Origin: Plantactinospora mayteni | Lineage (GTDB): Bacteria; Actinomycetota; Actinomycetes; Mycobacteriales; Micromonosporaceae | Reading direction: 5' to 3' | Assembly: GCF_016862935.1 (NCBI RefSeq) | Contig: NZ_BONX01000049.1 | Span: 62,001 to 126,000, forward strand | Length of the DNA stretch: 64,000 nt | Part shown: piece after piece, positions 1 through 7,373 of the stretch | Layout of the letters: every line of letters starts with the position of its first letter | Position numbering within the stretch: the stretch's first letter is position 1 | Position numbers and translations under genes: made by a program | Notes under the pieces: model-generated | What the model saw: only the letters and a program-made list of their open reading frames with translations | Database searches by the model: none | Told to the model about the DNA's origin: nothing

Positions 1-1425
1 GTAGTCGGCGTGCCGAGCCGGATCGGGGCTGAACTCGGCGGTGACCTCGGAGAGTTTCCGGGCGGCGCCGAAGTCGTCGACCAGCCCGAGCCCGACCGCC
101 GCCGTCACCGCCGCACCCAGGCTGTTCGCCTCCTCCACTATGGAACGTCGCCGGACCGTGGCGCCCCAGACGTCGGCGAGGATCCGCAGCCAGGCGTCAC
201 TGGCCGCACCGCCGCCGATCGCGTCCACCCGGTCCACCGGCAACCCGTGCTCGCGGAACGCGTCGACGCAGGTGAGCAGGTTGAACGCCACCCCTTCCAG
301 TACCGCCCGGACCAGGTGCGCCCGGTCGTGGTGCCGGCGGAGCCCGACGAACGCCCCGGCCGCCTCCGGATCCCAGTACGGCGAGCGTTCGCCGAGCAGG
401 TGTGGCAGGAAGTAGAGCCCGTCTCCGGCCGCCGTAGCCGTCTCGGCCGCCTCGACCAGCCGGTCGAACCGATCCCGGTCACCGGCCGGCTCCAGCACGT
501 CGGCGATCCACTCCAACGATGCCCCGCCGGCCTGCATGGTGGCGGTCGGCACGTAGTGCCCGGGTACCACGTGGTCGAAGGTCATCGTCCGCATCGCCGG
601 GTCGTGCAGCGGGCGCGGCGCGGCCAGCGACACCCAGGACGACGAGCCGAGATAGCAGTACGCGCCGTCGGCCGGCGAGACGACTCCGGCACCGACCGCC
701 GCCAGTGGCCCATCCCCGCCGCCCATCAGCACCGGAGTGCCGACCCGCAGCCCGGTCGCCTCGGCCGCTTCCGAGGTCACCGTGCCGACCACGGCGGTGG
801 CGGGGACGATCTCCGGCAGCAGCGCCGGATCGAGCCCGGCCGCGCCGAGCACCACGTCCGACCAGGTCCCCCGCTCCTGGTCGTACGCGTTCGTGGACGA
901 CGCGTCGGACGGGTCGGTGGCGAGCCGCCCGGTCAGCCGGTATACGGCGTAGTCCTTGGCGAGGCAGACGTGCCGCACCCGCCCGAACACCTCCGGCTCG
1001 TGGTCACGTACCCACATCACCTTGGTTATCGAATACGTCGGGTTCAGCCGGTGCCCCAGCAGCTTGTACGCCCGCTCCGCCCCGATCCGCTCCACCAGTT
1101 CGGCACACTGCGCCCCGCTGCGGGTGTCCGCCCAGATGATCGACGGCCGGACCGGCTCGTACGCCGCGTCCAGCAGCACCGCGCCCATCATCTGCCCGGA
1201 GATCGCCAGCCCCCGGACCTCGGCGGGGTGCACGTCGTGCCGGGCCATCAGTTGCCGGGTGGCGTCGGCGAGCGCCGTCCACCAGTGCGCCGGGTCCTGT
1301 TCGGCGATCCCGCCGGGGGCGTACCGGGTCGGATAGGTCACGGTGACCGCGCCGACCAGGGCGCCGGTGTCGGTGTGCAGCGATGCCTTGTCGCCGGTCG
1401 TGCCGAGATCGTGTGCGATCAGCAT
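1..1425 (-). CDS. FGGY-family carbohydrate kinase (xylulokinase-like), 3' end cut by window edge
   Basis: ATP-dependent sugar kinase of the FGGY family, acting in the cytoplasm on a pentose, ketose or polyol delivered by the adjacent transporter. The reading frame is open for 475 codons to the window edge. Family members run to about 480-510 residues, so only a few C-terminal residues are missing. The N-terminal phosphate motif DLGTTGDK is at residues 6-13. The probable catalytic Asp is D238 in GGGDGP, and a C-terminal GGGAASDAW motif lies near residue 395. The ATG lies 7 bases after the permease stop, so it is the last visible gene of the sugar operon. Substrate cannot be fixed from sequence; xylulose, ribulose or a polyol are possible. 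Confidence 0.85.
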   Translation of the reverse strand, partial: MLIAHDLGTTGDKASLHTDTGALVGAVTVTYPTRYAPGGIAEQDPAHWWTALADATRQLMARHDVHPAEVRGLAISGQMMGAVLLDAAYEPVRPSIIWADTRSGAQCAELVERIGAERAYKLLGHRLNPTYSITKVMWVRDHEPEVFGRVRHVCLAKDYAVYRLTGRLATDPSDASSTNAYDQERGTWSDVVLGAAGLDPALLPEIVPATAVVGTVTSEAAEATGLRVGTPVLMGGGDGPLAAVGAGVVSPADGAYCYLGSSSWVSLAAPRPLHDPAMRTMTFDHVVPGHYVPTATMQAGGASLEWIADVLEPAGDRDRFDRLVEAAETATAAGDGLYFLPHLLGERSPYWDPEAAGAFVGLRRHHDRAHLVRAVLEGVAFNLLTCVDAFREHGLPVDRVDAIGGGAASDAWLRILADVWGATVRRRSIVEEANSLGAAVTAAVGLGLVDDFGAARKLSEVTAEFSPDPARHADY

Positions 1426-1432
1426 CGCTCGC

Positions 1433-2479
1433 TCACGCCCCCCGCCGGACGCGCCGACGCCCCTGCAACTGGTCGACCCCCACCGCTACCAGGATCAACG
1501 CTCCGATCGCCACCTGCAACCAGAACGGGTCGATCCCGAGCAGCGTGCCACCGTTGTTGAGCAGCCCGACGATCAGCGCCCCGACCAGGGCACCGAGCGC
1601 GGAACCCCGGGCACCGAACAGGCTCGCCCCGCCGATCACGCATGCGGCGATGGCCTGGAGTTCATAGCCGGTGCCGGCGGTCGGCACCCCGTTGCCGAGC
1701 CGGGAGGCGAGCAGGATGCCGCCGAGCGCGGCCAGCGTACCGGCCAGTGCATAGACGCTGAGCAGCACCGACCGGACCGGTACCCCGGTCAGCCGGGCCG
1801 ACTCCGGGTTGGAGCCGACCGCGTAGACGTAGCGGCCCCAGACGGTACGCCGCAGCCCGAAGCCGACCAGCAGCGCGATGAGTACGGTCAGCCAGATCAG
1901 GTTGGCGATGCCGAGGAACTCGCCCCCGGCGATCGAGGTGAACGACCTCGGCAGCGGCTGGATGGTCCGGCCGTCGGTGTAGAGCAGGGTGAGCCCCCGG
2001 GCCATGCCCAGGGTGCCGAGCGTGACGATGAACGGCGGCATCTTCAGGATCGCCACCAGTACGCCGTTGACCAGCCCGATCGCCGCCCCGGCGAGCAGCG
2101 CCAGCAGCACGGCGAGCAGCACCGATCCGCTGCCGGCGGTGTCGAAGACCGCCTTCGCGGCGATCACTCCGGAGAGCCCCACCACCGAGCCGACCGAGAG
2201 GTCGATCCCGGCGGTGAGGATCACCAGGAGCTGCCCGATCGCGATGATCGCGTAGATCGAGACCTGGCGTCCGAGGTTGTCCAGGTTGGTGCCGGTCAGG
2301 AAGGTGTCGGTGGCCAGGCTCAACCCCAGCACCAGGAGTACGAGTACCGGCAGCCCGCCGAAGCCCCGGCCGAGCAGGCTACCCAGCCCGAGTACCTCCG
2401 GCTCGGCCGTCTTGCCCTGCCCGGTCGGGGACTCCGGTCCGACGGCAGCCTCGGTCACTTCTCTGTCGCGGGTCGTCAT
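1433..2479 (-). CDS. Sugar ABC transporter permease (RbsC/XylH type)
   Basis: Membrane permease of a carbohydrate-uptake ABC transporter (BPD_transp_2 family), 348 residues with 8-10 predicted hydrophobic segments. The family motif GIDLSVGSVVG lies near residues 91-101. The N-terminal 45 residues are hydrophilic and cytoplasmic. Its ATG overlaps the TGA of the ATPase gene by one base (TGATG), which indicates translational coupling and fixes the start. It would form the channel with the ATPase at 2479-4050 and receive sugar from the binding protein at 4070-5107. Confidence 0.92.
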   Translation of the reverse strand: MTTRDREVTEAAVGPESPTGQGKTAEPEVLGLGSLLGRGFGGLPVLVLLVLGLSLATDTFLTGTNLDNLGRQVSIYAIIAIGQLLVILTAGIDLSVGSVVGLSGVIAAKAVFDTAGSGSVLLAVLLALLAGAAIGLVNGVLVAILKMPPFIVTLGTLGMARGLTLLYTDGRTIQPLPRSFTSIAGGEFLGIANLIWLTVLIALLVGFGLRRTVWGRYVYAVGSNPESARLTGVPVRSVLLSVYALAGTLAALGGILLASRLGNGVPTAGTGYELQAIAACVIGGASLFGARGSALGALVGALIVGLLNNGGTLLGIDPFWLQVAIGALILVAVGVDQLQGRRRVRRGA

Positions 2480-4050
2480 CAGGACTCCAGAGGGGCTTGC
2501 GGGGTCATCGGGGCCGTCGAAGCCTTCGGGGCCGACAGGTCGGCTGCGGAGGTGGCCGGGCTGGTGAGCCGGAGGATGCCCTCCTCGGTCGCCTCGGCCG
2601 CCGGCAGCTCGCCGACGATCCGGCGCTCGCGTACCACGACGATGCGGTCGCAGAGCCCGAGCAGCTCCGGAAGGTACGACGAGACCACCAGTACGGCGAT
2701 GCCGTCCCGGGCCATCTCAGCGATCGCCTGGTAGATGTCGGCCTTGGCGCCGACGTCGACGCCCTTGGTCGGCTCGTCCAGCAGCAGCACCTTGGCACCG
2801 GTGGCGAGCCAGCGGGCCAGCAGTACCTTCTGCTGGTTGCCGCCGGAGAGCGAGGTGACCGGGTCGTCGAAGGAGCCGTACTTGACCCGCAGCCCCTCGA
2901 CGGCCTGCCGGACGTGCCGGCGCTCCCGGCCACCACGCAGTACCGGCCCGCTGGCGACCCGGCCGAGGCTGGCGATCGACACGTTCGCCTCGATGGAGAG
3001 TTCCAGCAGCAGCCCGGACTCCTTGCGGTCCTCGGTGAGCAGTGCGACGCCGTGCCGGGCCGCCGCCCGGGGCGAGCCGGCCGGGATCGGTGTCCCGTCG
3101 ACCCGGACCTGCCCGCCGTGCACGGGATCGGCGCCGAAGACCGCCCGGACGATCTCGGATCGGCCGGCGCCGAGCAGCCCGGCCAGCCCGACGATCTCGC
3201 CCCGGTGCACGGTCAGCTCGACGGGTGCGGCGAAGCCGGGGATCCGCAGCCCGCGTACCTCCAGTCGGGGCGGCCCGATCCCGTGCCGCTCACCGGGATA
3301 GAGGTTCTGCACCGGGCGGCCGACCATCGCCTGGATCAGCGAGTCGTGGTCGTACTCCCCGATCGGCCGGGTCGCCACCAGCCGGCCGTCGCGCAGCACG
3401 GTGACCCTGTCCCCGACCTCGAACATCTCTTCCAGGCGGTGGGTCACGTAGAGCACGGTCTGCCCGGCGTCGCGCAGCGCGGCGACCCGCTCCAGCAGCG
3501 CCGCCGCCTCCCGTTCCGAGAGTGCGGTGGTCGGCTCGTCGAAGATCACCAGCTTGGCCCGGGTACCGAGCACCCGGGCGATCTCGACGAGCTGACGGGT
3601 GGCGGTCGGCAGGGCGCGTACCGGCTGGTCGAGATCGAGATCGGCCAGGCCGACCCGGTCCAGGTGGGCCAGCGCGGTACGCCGCTGCGCGGCCCGGTCC
3701 ACGATGCCGAAGAACCGGCGCGGAAAGCGGCCCATGGTCAGGTTGTCCAGCACGCTGAGGTCGGGCAGCAGGCTCAGCTCCTGGTAGACCACCCCGATCC
3801 CGGCGTCCCGGGTCTCCACCGGGGACGGGCGCGGCCCGAGCGGCACCCCGGCGACCGAATAGTCGCCCCGATCTCGGGCAACCGCGCCGGTCAGCACCTT
3901 GATCAGGGTGGACTTGCCGGCCCCGTTCTCCCCGGCGAGGCAGTGCACCTCGCCGGGGAGCAGGTCCAGGTCGACGTCGCCGAGCGCCGTCACCGGCCCG
4001 TACGTCTTGGTGACCCCGCGCAGCCGTACCACCGGCTCGTCGCTCATCAC
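2479..4050 (-). CDS. Sugar ABC transporter ATP-binding protein, two ABC domains (RbsA/XylG type)
   Basis: Tandem-domain ATPase of a monosaccharide importer, 523 residues, the usual size for RbsA/MglA/XylG. Domain 1 has Walker A GENGAGKST near residue 40 and Walker B LVIFDEPTTAL near 165. Domain 2 has a degenerate P-loop (GLLGAGRSE near 292) and signature LSGGNQQKVLLARWL near 405, as is normal for this family. The C-terminus carries an Ala/Pro/Ser-rich tail of about 20 residues after the conserved fold. It sits 19 bases after the binding-protein gene and is coupled to the permease by a TGATG overlap. Confidence 0.93.
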   Translation of the reverse strand: MMSDEPVVRLRGVTKTYGPVTALGDVDLDLLPGEVHCLAGENGAGKSTLIKVLTGAVARDRGDYSVAGVPLGPRPSPVETRDAGIGVVYQELSLLPDLSVLDNLTMGRFPRRFFGIVDRAAQRRTALAHLDRVGLADLDLDQPVRALPTATRQLVEIARVLGTRAKLVIFDEPTTALSEREAAALLERVAALRDAGQTVLYVTHRLEEMFEVGDRVTVLRDGRLVATRPIGEYDHDSLIQAMVGRPVQNLYPGERHGIGPPRLEVRGLRIPGFAAPVELTVHRGEIVGLAGLLGAGRSEIVRAVFGADPVHGGQVRVDGTPIPAGSPRAAARHGVALLTEDRKESGLLLELSIEANVSIASLGRVASGPVLRGGRERRHVRQAVEGLRVKYGSFDDPVTSLSGGNQQKVLLARWLATGAKVLLLDEPTKGVDVGAKADIYQAIAEMARDGIAVLVVSSYLPELLGLCDRIVVVRERRIVGELPAAEATEEGILRLTSPATSAADLSAPKASTAPMTPQAPLES

Positions 4051-4069
4051 ACCCCCTCCGGGTCAGCCC

Positions 4070-5107
4070 TCAGCCCTTGGTCTTGGGCGGGTTCAGCAGG
4101 GACCGGAGTTCCTCGGCGTCCACGTTGGACTTGTCCACGAGTACGGCGCCCGGGTCCAGCCGCTGCGGCGCGTTGCTCCCGGCGACCGCCATCGCCGCCT
4201 CCACCACACCCTGATACCCGAAGAAGAACGGATTCTGTACGACGATCGCGTCGATCCCGCCGGACCGTACCGCCTCCACCTCGGCCGGGTCGGAGTCGAA
4301 CGCCACCACCGCGACCCGGTCGGCGGCACCCTTCTCCTGCACCGCCTTGGCCGTACCGACCCCCGAGGTGTTGTTGTCGGCGAAGATCCCGGCCAGGTCC
4401 GGTACCCGGGTCAACGCGTCGTTGACCTGCCCGACCGCCTTGTTCAGGTCGTTGTCGTTGACCAGGGTCTGCACGATCGTCGCCTGCGGGCACTTCTCCG
4501 CCAGCCCCTGCTTGAAGCCCTCGAACCGGTCGATCAGCACCTGGATGCCGGAGACCGCGGACTCGTGCAACACCTTGCCGTTCGGCTTGCCGGCCTGGGT
4601 GATCAGCTCACAGAGCCGCTGCCCAGCCTGGGCGCCCGCCTTCACGTTGTCGGTACCGATGAAGCCGTCGCTCTTGGTCCGCACGGCGTTGTCGACGACG
4701 ATCACCTTGATCCCGCCGGACCGGGCCCGGTCGATCACCCCGTTCAGCGCGGTGGAGGAGTTCGGCGCCAGCACGATCGCCTTGGCGCCGCGCGAGATGG
4801 CATCCTCGACCAGGCGTACCTGCGGTTCGATGTCCGCCTCCGAGGTGGGGCCGAACAGGTCGAGTTCGACCCCGAGGTCGGTACCGGCCTTCTTGGCGCC
4901 GGCCAGCATCGACTGCCAGAACTCGGACTCGGTGGCCTTGACGATGACGTCGATCTTCGTACCGGCGATCGCCGCCGTACCGGCGTTCCCGCCGCCGCCG
5001 TCGTCGTCCGAGCCGCCGCCGAAGGCCCGGCCGGCGACGACGCCGACGGCCAGGGTGACGACCGCGGCGAGCCCGGCCGCGCCGAGTGAGACGCTCTTCG
5101 TTGCCAT
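4070..5107 (-). CDS. Sugar ABC transporter substrate-binding protein (RbsB type)
   Basis: Extracellular solute receptor of the periplasmic-binding-protein 1 class, 345 residues. The hydrophobic leader at residues 7-27 is followed by a Gly/Asp-rich linker. No Cys occurs in or after the leader, so there is no lipobox, although most actinobacterial RbsB proteins are lipoproteins. It may be an uncleaved membrane anchor or a released protein. Fold motifs include FWQSMLAGAKKAG near residue 65 and FADNNTSGVGTAKAV near 242. It is the second gene of the operon, after the cupin isomerase, and precedes the ATPase by 19 bases. Confidence 0.9.
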   Translation of the reverse strand: MATKSVSLGAAGLAAVVTLAVGVVAGRAFGGGSDDDGGGGNAGTAAIAGTKIDVIVKATESEFWQSMLAGAKKAGTDLGVELDLFGPTSEADIEPQVRLVEDAISRGAKAIVLAPNSSTALNGVIDRARSGGIKVIVVDNAVRTKSDGFIGTDNVKAGAQAGQRLCELITQAGKPNGKVLHESAVSGIQVLIDRFEGFKQGLAEKCPQATIVQTLVNDNDLNKAVGQVNDALTRVPDLAGIFADNNTSGVGTAKAVQEKGAADRVAVVAFDSDPAEVEAVRSGGIDAIVVQNPFFFGYQGVVEAAMAVAGSNAPQRLDPGAVLVDKSNVDAEELRSLLNPPKTKG

Positions 5108-5144
5108 GGGGTCTCCTATCCGTGTGAGCTGGCGGTGGTTCAGG

Positions 5145-5220
5145 ACTTGCCGGTCCAGGGCTTTGCCTGTTCAGGGCTTGCCGGTTCGGGGCTTGCCGGT
5201 TCGGGGCTCGCCGGTCGGGG
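5145..5220. repeat. 15-16-base tandem repeat spanning the end of the cupin isomerase gene
   Basis: About five units of the form CTTGCCGGTTCGGGG. Two are perfect copies (5177-5191, 5192-5206) and the flanking ones are degenerate. The array straddles the stop codon at 5171-5173, so it supplies the C-terminal Gly-Lys-Pro-Arg-Thr repeats of the isomerase and runs on into the gap before the binding-protein gene. Confidence 0.8.
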
Positions 5221-5818
5221 CGCCGAACGGGACGAGGTCGACGTGGGTGGTGTCCCCGTTTCCGGTTCGCGGCGCCGAGGCCCGGCGGGCGCGCAGGCCC
5301 ATGCCGTGCGCGACCACCCAGCCGTAGTCGTGGCCGGCGCTGCCCGGATAGACGGCGAGGAACCGGTACGGCTCGTCGCCGACGTTGATGCTGCGGTGCG
5401 CCCAGCTCGGCGGGATGTAGCCGATGGTCCCCGGCCGCATCTCCAGCCACTCGGCCCGCTCGCCGTCGAAGAGCAGCAGGCCACCGTGACCGTCCAGGCC
5501 GAGGTAGATCTCGCCCTGTGGGTCGGGGTGCTGGTGTCCCTTGGTCATCCAGAACTCGCCACCGGTCTCGCCGGGATAGATCGTCGTGATCGACTGCGGC
5601 AGTTCCCGGGGCACCTCGGGCACGGGTGAGGAGACGACCGTGTAGACCACCGGATCGCCGTCGGCGACCGCCCGCGCCCAGGCATCGCCGTCGGCGAAGA
5701 GCCCTTCGAGGTCGGACATCCGCCGGGTCAGGACCTGGCCCTGCGGTTCCAACGTGGCGTTGTCGGCACCGAAGCTGATCGAGAAGGGCTGGATCGGCGG
5801 GGTGGCGCTGGTATTCAC
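5171..5818 (-). CDS. Cupin-type glucose-6-phosphate isomerase family protein
   Basis: Metal-dependent sugar-phosphate isomerase of the archaeal-type cupin PGI family, 215 residues. The metal-binding cupin motif is visible as KGHQHPDPQGEIY near residues 97-109 with the second His in SWAHRSIN near 142, followed by the family signature AGHDYG. GTG at 5818 is chosen because GGGAGA lies 6 bases upstream and the family homology begins there. Upstream in-frame codons lie in the promoter region. It is the first gene of the sugar operon, so it probably isomerises the imported sugar or its phosphate. The C-terminus ends in RTGKP-type repeats. Confidence 0.82.
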   Translation of the reverse strand: MNTSATPPIQPFSISFGADNATLEPQGQVLTRRMSDLEGLFADGDAWARAVADGDPVVYTVVSSPVPEVPRELPQSITTIYPGETGGEFWMTKGHQHPDPQGEIYLGLDGHGGLLLFDGERAEWLEMRPGTIGYIPPSWAHRSINVGDEPYRFLAVYPGSAGHDYGWVVAHGMGLRARRASAPRTGNGDTTHVDLVPFGAPTGEPRTGKPRTGKP

Positions 5819-5849
5819 GTCGTCTCCCGTTTCGGTCGCGTTTCGGGAT

Positions 5850-5878
5850 ACTGTCGTCCTGTCATTACAGGATGTCAA
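5850..5878 (-). promoter_or_regulatory. Promoter of the sugar operon with an operator-like palindrome in the spacer
   Basis: Reading the minus strand, a perfect -35 box TTGACA (5873-5878) is followed after 17 bases by GACAGT (5850-5855) as a weak -10. The spacer contains CCTGTCATTACAGG (5858-5871), in which 12 of 14 bases are symmetric. Its core GTCATTAC resembles the GT-N-TA-N-AC pattern of HutC-type GntR operators. It lies 32 bases upstream of the cupin isomerase start and the regulator gene is next door, so repression by that protein is the simple reading. Confidence 0.6.
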
Positions 5879-6063
5879 GGGCTCCGACAAAACCGCTCCC
5901 GCCTTCACCCACCCCCACCGCCCGCCACCACCCGCCACCACCACCGCCGCCGGTGGCGTCGGTGGGGTCCAAGATTCTTGGCGAATAAGGGCGTCGGGCG
6001 AACCAAAATTCGCCAAGGATCTTGCAATTCCGAAACGCGCCGACTCTGCGGAGCGGGGATGCG

Positions 6064-6855
6064 TCAGGGCTTGACGAGTACCAGTGGGGTGCCGGCCCGG
6101 CCACTGGCCGCGCCCCGGGTCAGCTCGACCTGGAATCGGCTGCGATCTCCCCGGTGCAGTGCGAGGAAGCTCTCCACCGGGCGGCCGGACTCGCCGAGGC
6201 TGATGCTGCGCAGTGCGAGCACGGGATCACCGCGCCGGATGCCGAGCAGTCTCGCCTGGGCAGCGCTGGCCACCGCCGCCTCGACCGAGCGCACCCCTCG
6301 GACCAGCCGCACCCCGTACGACGCTTCGAGCACCTGATAGAGGGAGCGGTCGGTGAGGTCCTCGTCGACGAGTCCCGGGGCGAGACCGGCCGGCAGGTGG
6401 GTGACGGTCCAGACCCACGGCTCGTCGTCGACGAAGCGCAGCCGTTCCAGGTGGATCACGGGCTCGCCCGGGTCGATCTCCAGGTCGGCGGCGACGGCGG
6501 CGTCCGCCGGCAGCACCTCGGCCCGGCGTACCTCGCTGCGCAGGTGGCCGCCCCGGGCGGCGACGTCCTCGAAGAGCCCGGTGAGCGACTGCACCAGACC
6601 CTCGGCGGTCTTGGCGTGCGCGACGAAGGTGCCCCGGCCCTTCACCCGCTCGATGACGCCCTCGTTCTCCAGGTCGGTCAGCGCCTGCCGTACGACCGTA
6701 CGGGAGACGTCGTATTTGTTGCACAGCTCGTGGTCGCCGAGCAGGCGGTCGCCCGGTTGGCGACGACTGCGCTCGATGTCCTGGACGATCAGCTGCTTGA
6801 GCTGGTAATACATCGGCAGCGGCGAGCCGCGGTCGATCCGGTCCCCTGCCTGCAT
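6064..6855 (-). CDS. GntR-family transcriptional regulator, HutC/UTRA type
   Basis: DNA-binding repressor of 263 residues. A GntR winged helix occupies residues 7-75 (PMYYQLKQLI, then SRTVVRQALTDLENEGVIERVKGRG) and a UTRA effector domain residues 95-255. ATG 6855 is preferred because the family normally begins about ten residues before the PMYYQL segment. No clear ribosome site precedes it, and TATCCT lies 8 bases upstream, so the transcript may be leaderless. It is co-oriented with and upstream of the sugar operon, so a sugar or sugar phosphate is the likely effector. Confidence 0.88.
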   Translation of the reverse strand: MQAGDRIDRGSPLPMYYQLKQLIVQDIERSRRQPGDRLLGDHELCNKYDVSRTVVRQALTDLENEGVIERVKGRGTFVAHAKTAEGLVQSLTGLFEDVAARGGHLRSEVRRAEVLPADAAVAADLEIDPGEPVIHLERLRFVDDEPWVWTVTHLPAGLAPGLVDEDLTDRSLYQVLEASYGVRLVRGVRSVEAAVASAAQARLLGIRRGDPVLALRSISLGESGRPVESFLALHRGDRSRFQVELTRGAASGRAGTPLVLVKP

Positions 6856-6955
6856 GTCATGAGAGGATAACAGGCAACGGCAGACGGCAATGCCGCCCGG
6901 AGGCGCAACCGCGAACGGCACGGGAGATGTCGGACCCGCGCTCTACGCTGGCACG

Positions 6956-7327
6956 ATGGATTGGAAGATCGAACTTATCCCCGTCCCGGTGACCCACGTC
7001 GACCGGGCGAAGACCTTCTACGAGAAGGTGGGGTTCAACGCCGACCACGACCACAGAGTGCACGAGGGCCTGCGGTTCGTACAGTTGACCCCGCCCGGCT
7101 CGGCCTGCTCGATCGTGATCGGCGACGGCATCACCGACAAGACTCCCGGCACCCAGGAGATCCAGGTCGTGGTGGCCGACGCCGAGGCGGCGCGCCGGCA
7201 GTTGCGCGAGGCGGGCGTCGAGGCGAGCGAGGTCGACGCCCAACCGTGGGGCAACTTCGTCTACTTCCGCGATCCCGACGGCAACCGCTGGTCGTTGCAG
7301 GCGATCGAGTCGCGCCCGAACGGCTAG
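6956..7327 (+). CDS. VOC (glyoxalase/bleomycin resistance) family protein
   Basis: Single-domain VOC fold protein of 123 residues, usual length, with the typical closing segment YFRDPDGNRWSLQ near residues 103-115. The family includes lyases, dioxygenases and antibiotic-binding proteins, and the reaction cannot be assigned. ATG 6956 follows TACGCT by 6 bases, which fits a -10 box and leaderless translation; there is no GGAGG. It is a single gene that converges on the GH127 gene with a shared hairpin between them. Confidence 0.85.
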   Translation: MDWKIELIPVPVTHVDRAKTFYEKVGFNADHDHRVHEGLRFVQLTPPGSACSIVIGDGITDKTPGTQEIQVVVADAEAARRQLREAGVEASEVDAQPWGNFVYFRDPDGNRWSLQAIESRPNG

Positions 7328-7360
7328 ACCTGGCGCCACGCCTCCGGCATGGCGCCAGGT
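7328..7360. terminator. Bidirectional hairpin terminator between converging genes
   Basis: A perfect 11-bp inverted repeat (ACCTGGCGCCA / TGGCGCCAGGT) with an 11-base loop begins one base after the VOC stop codon and ends 13 bases before the GH127 stop codon. It can serve both genes. No T-tract follows, as is common in actinobacteria. Confidence 0.75.
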
Positions 7361-7373
7361 CGTCGGAAACCGG

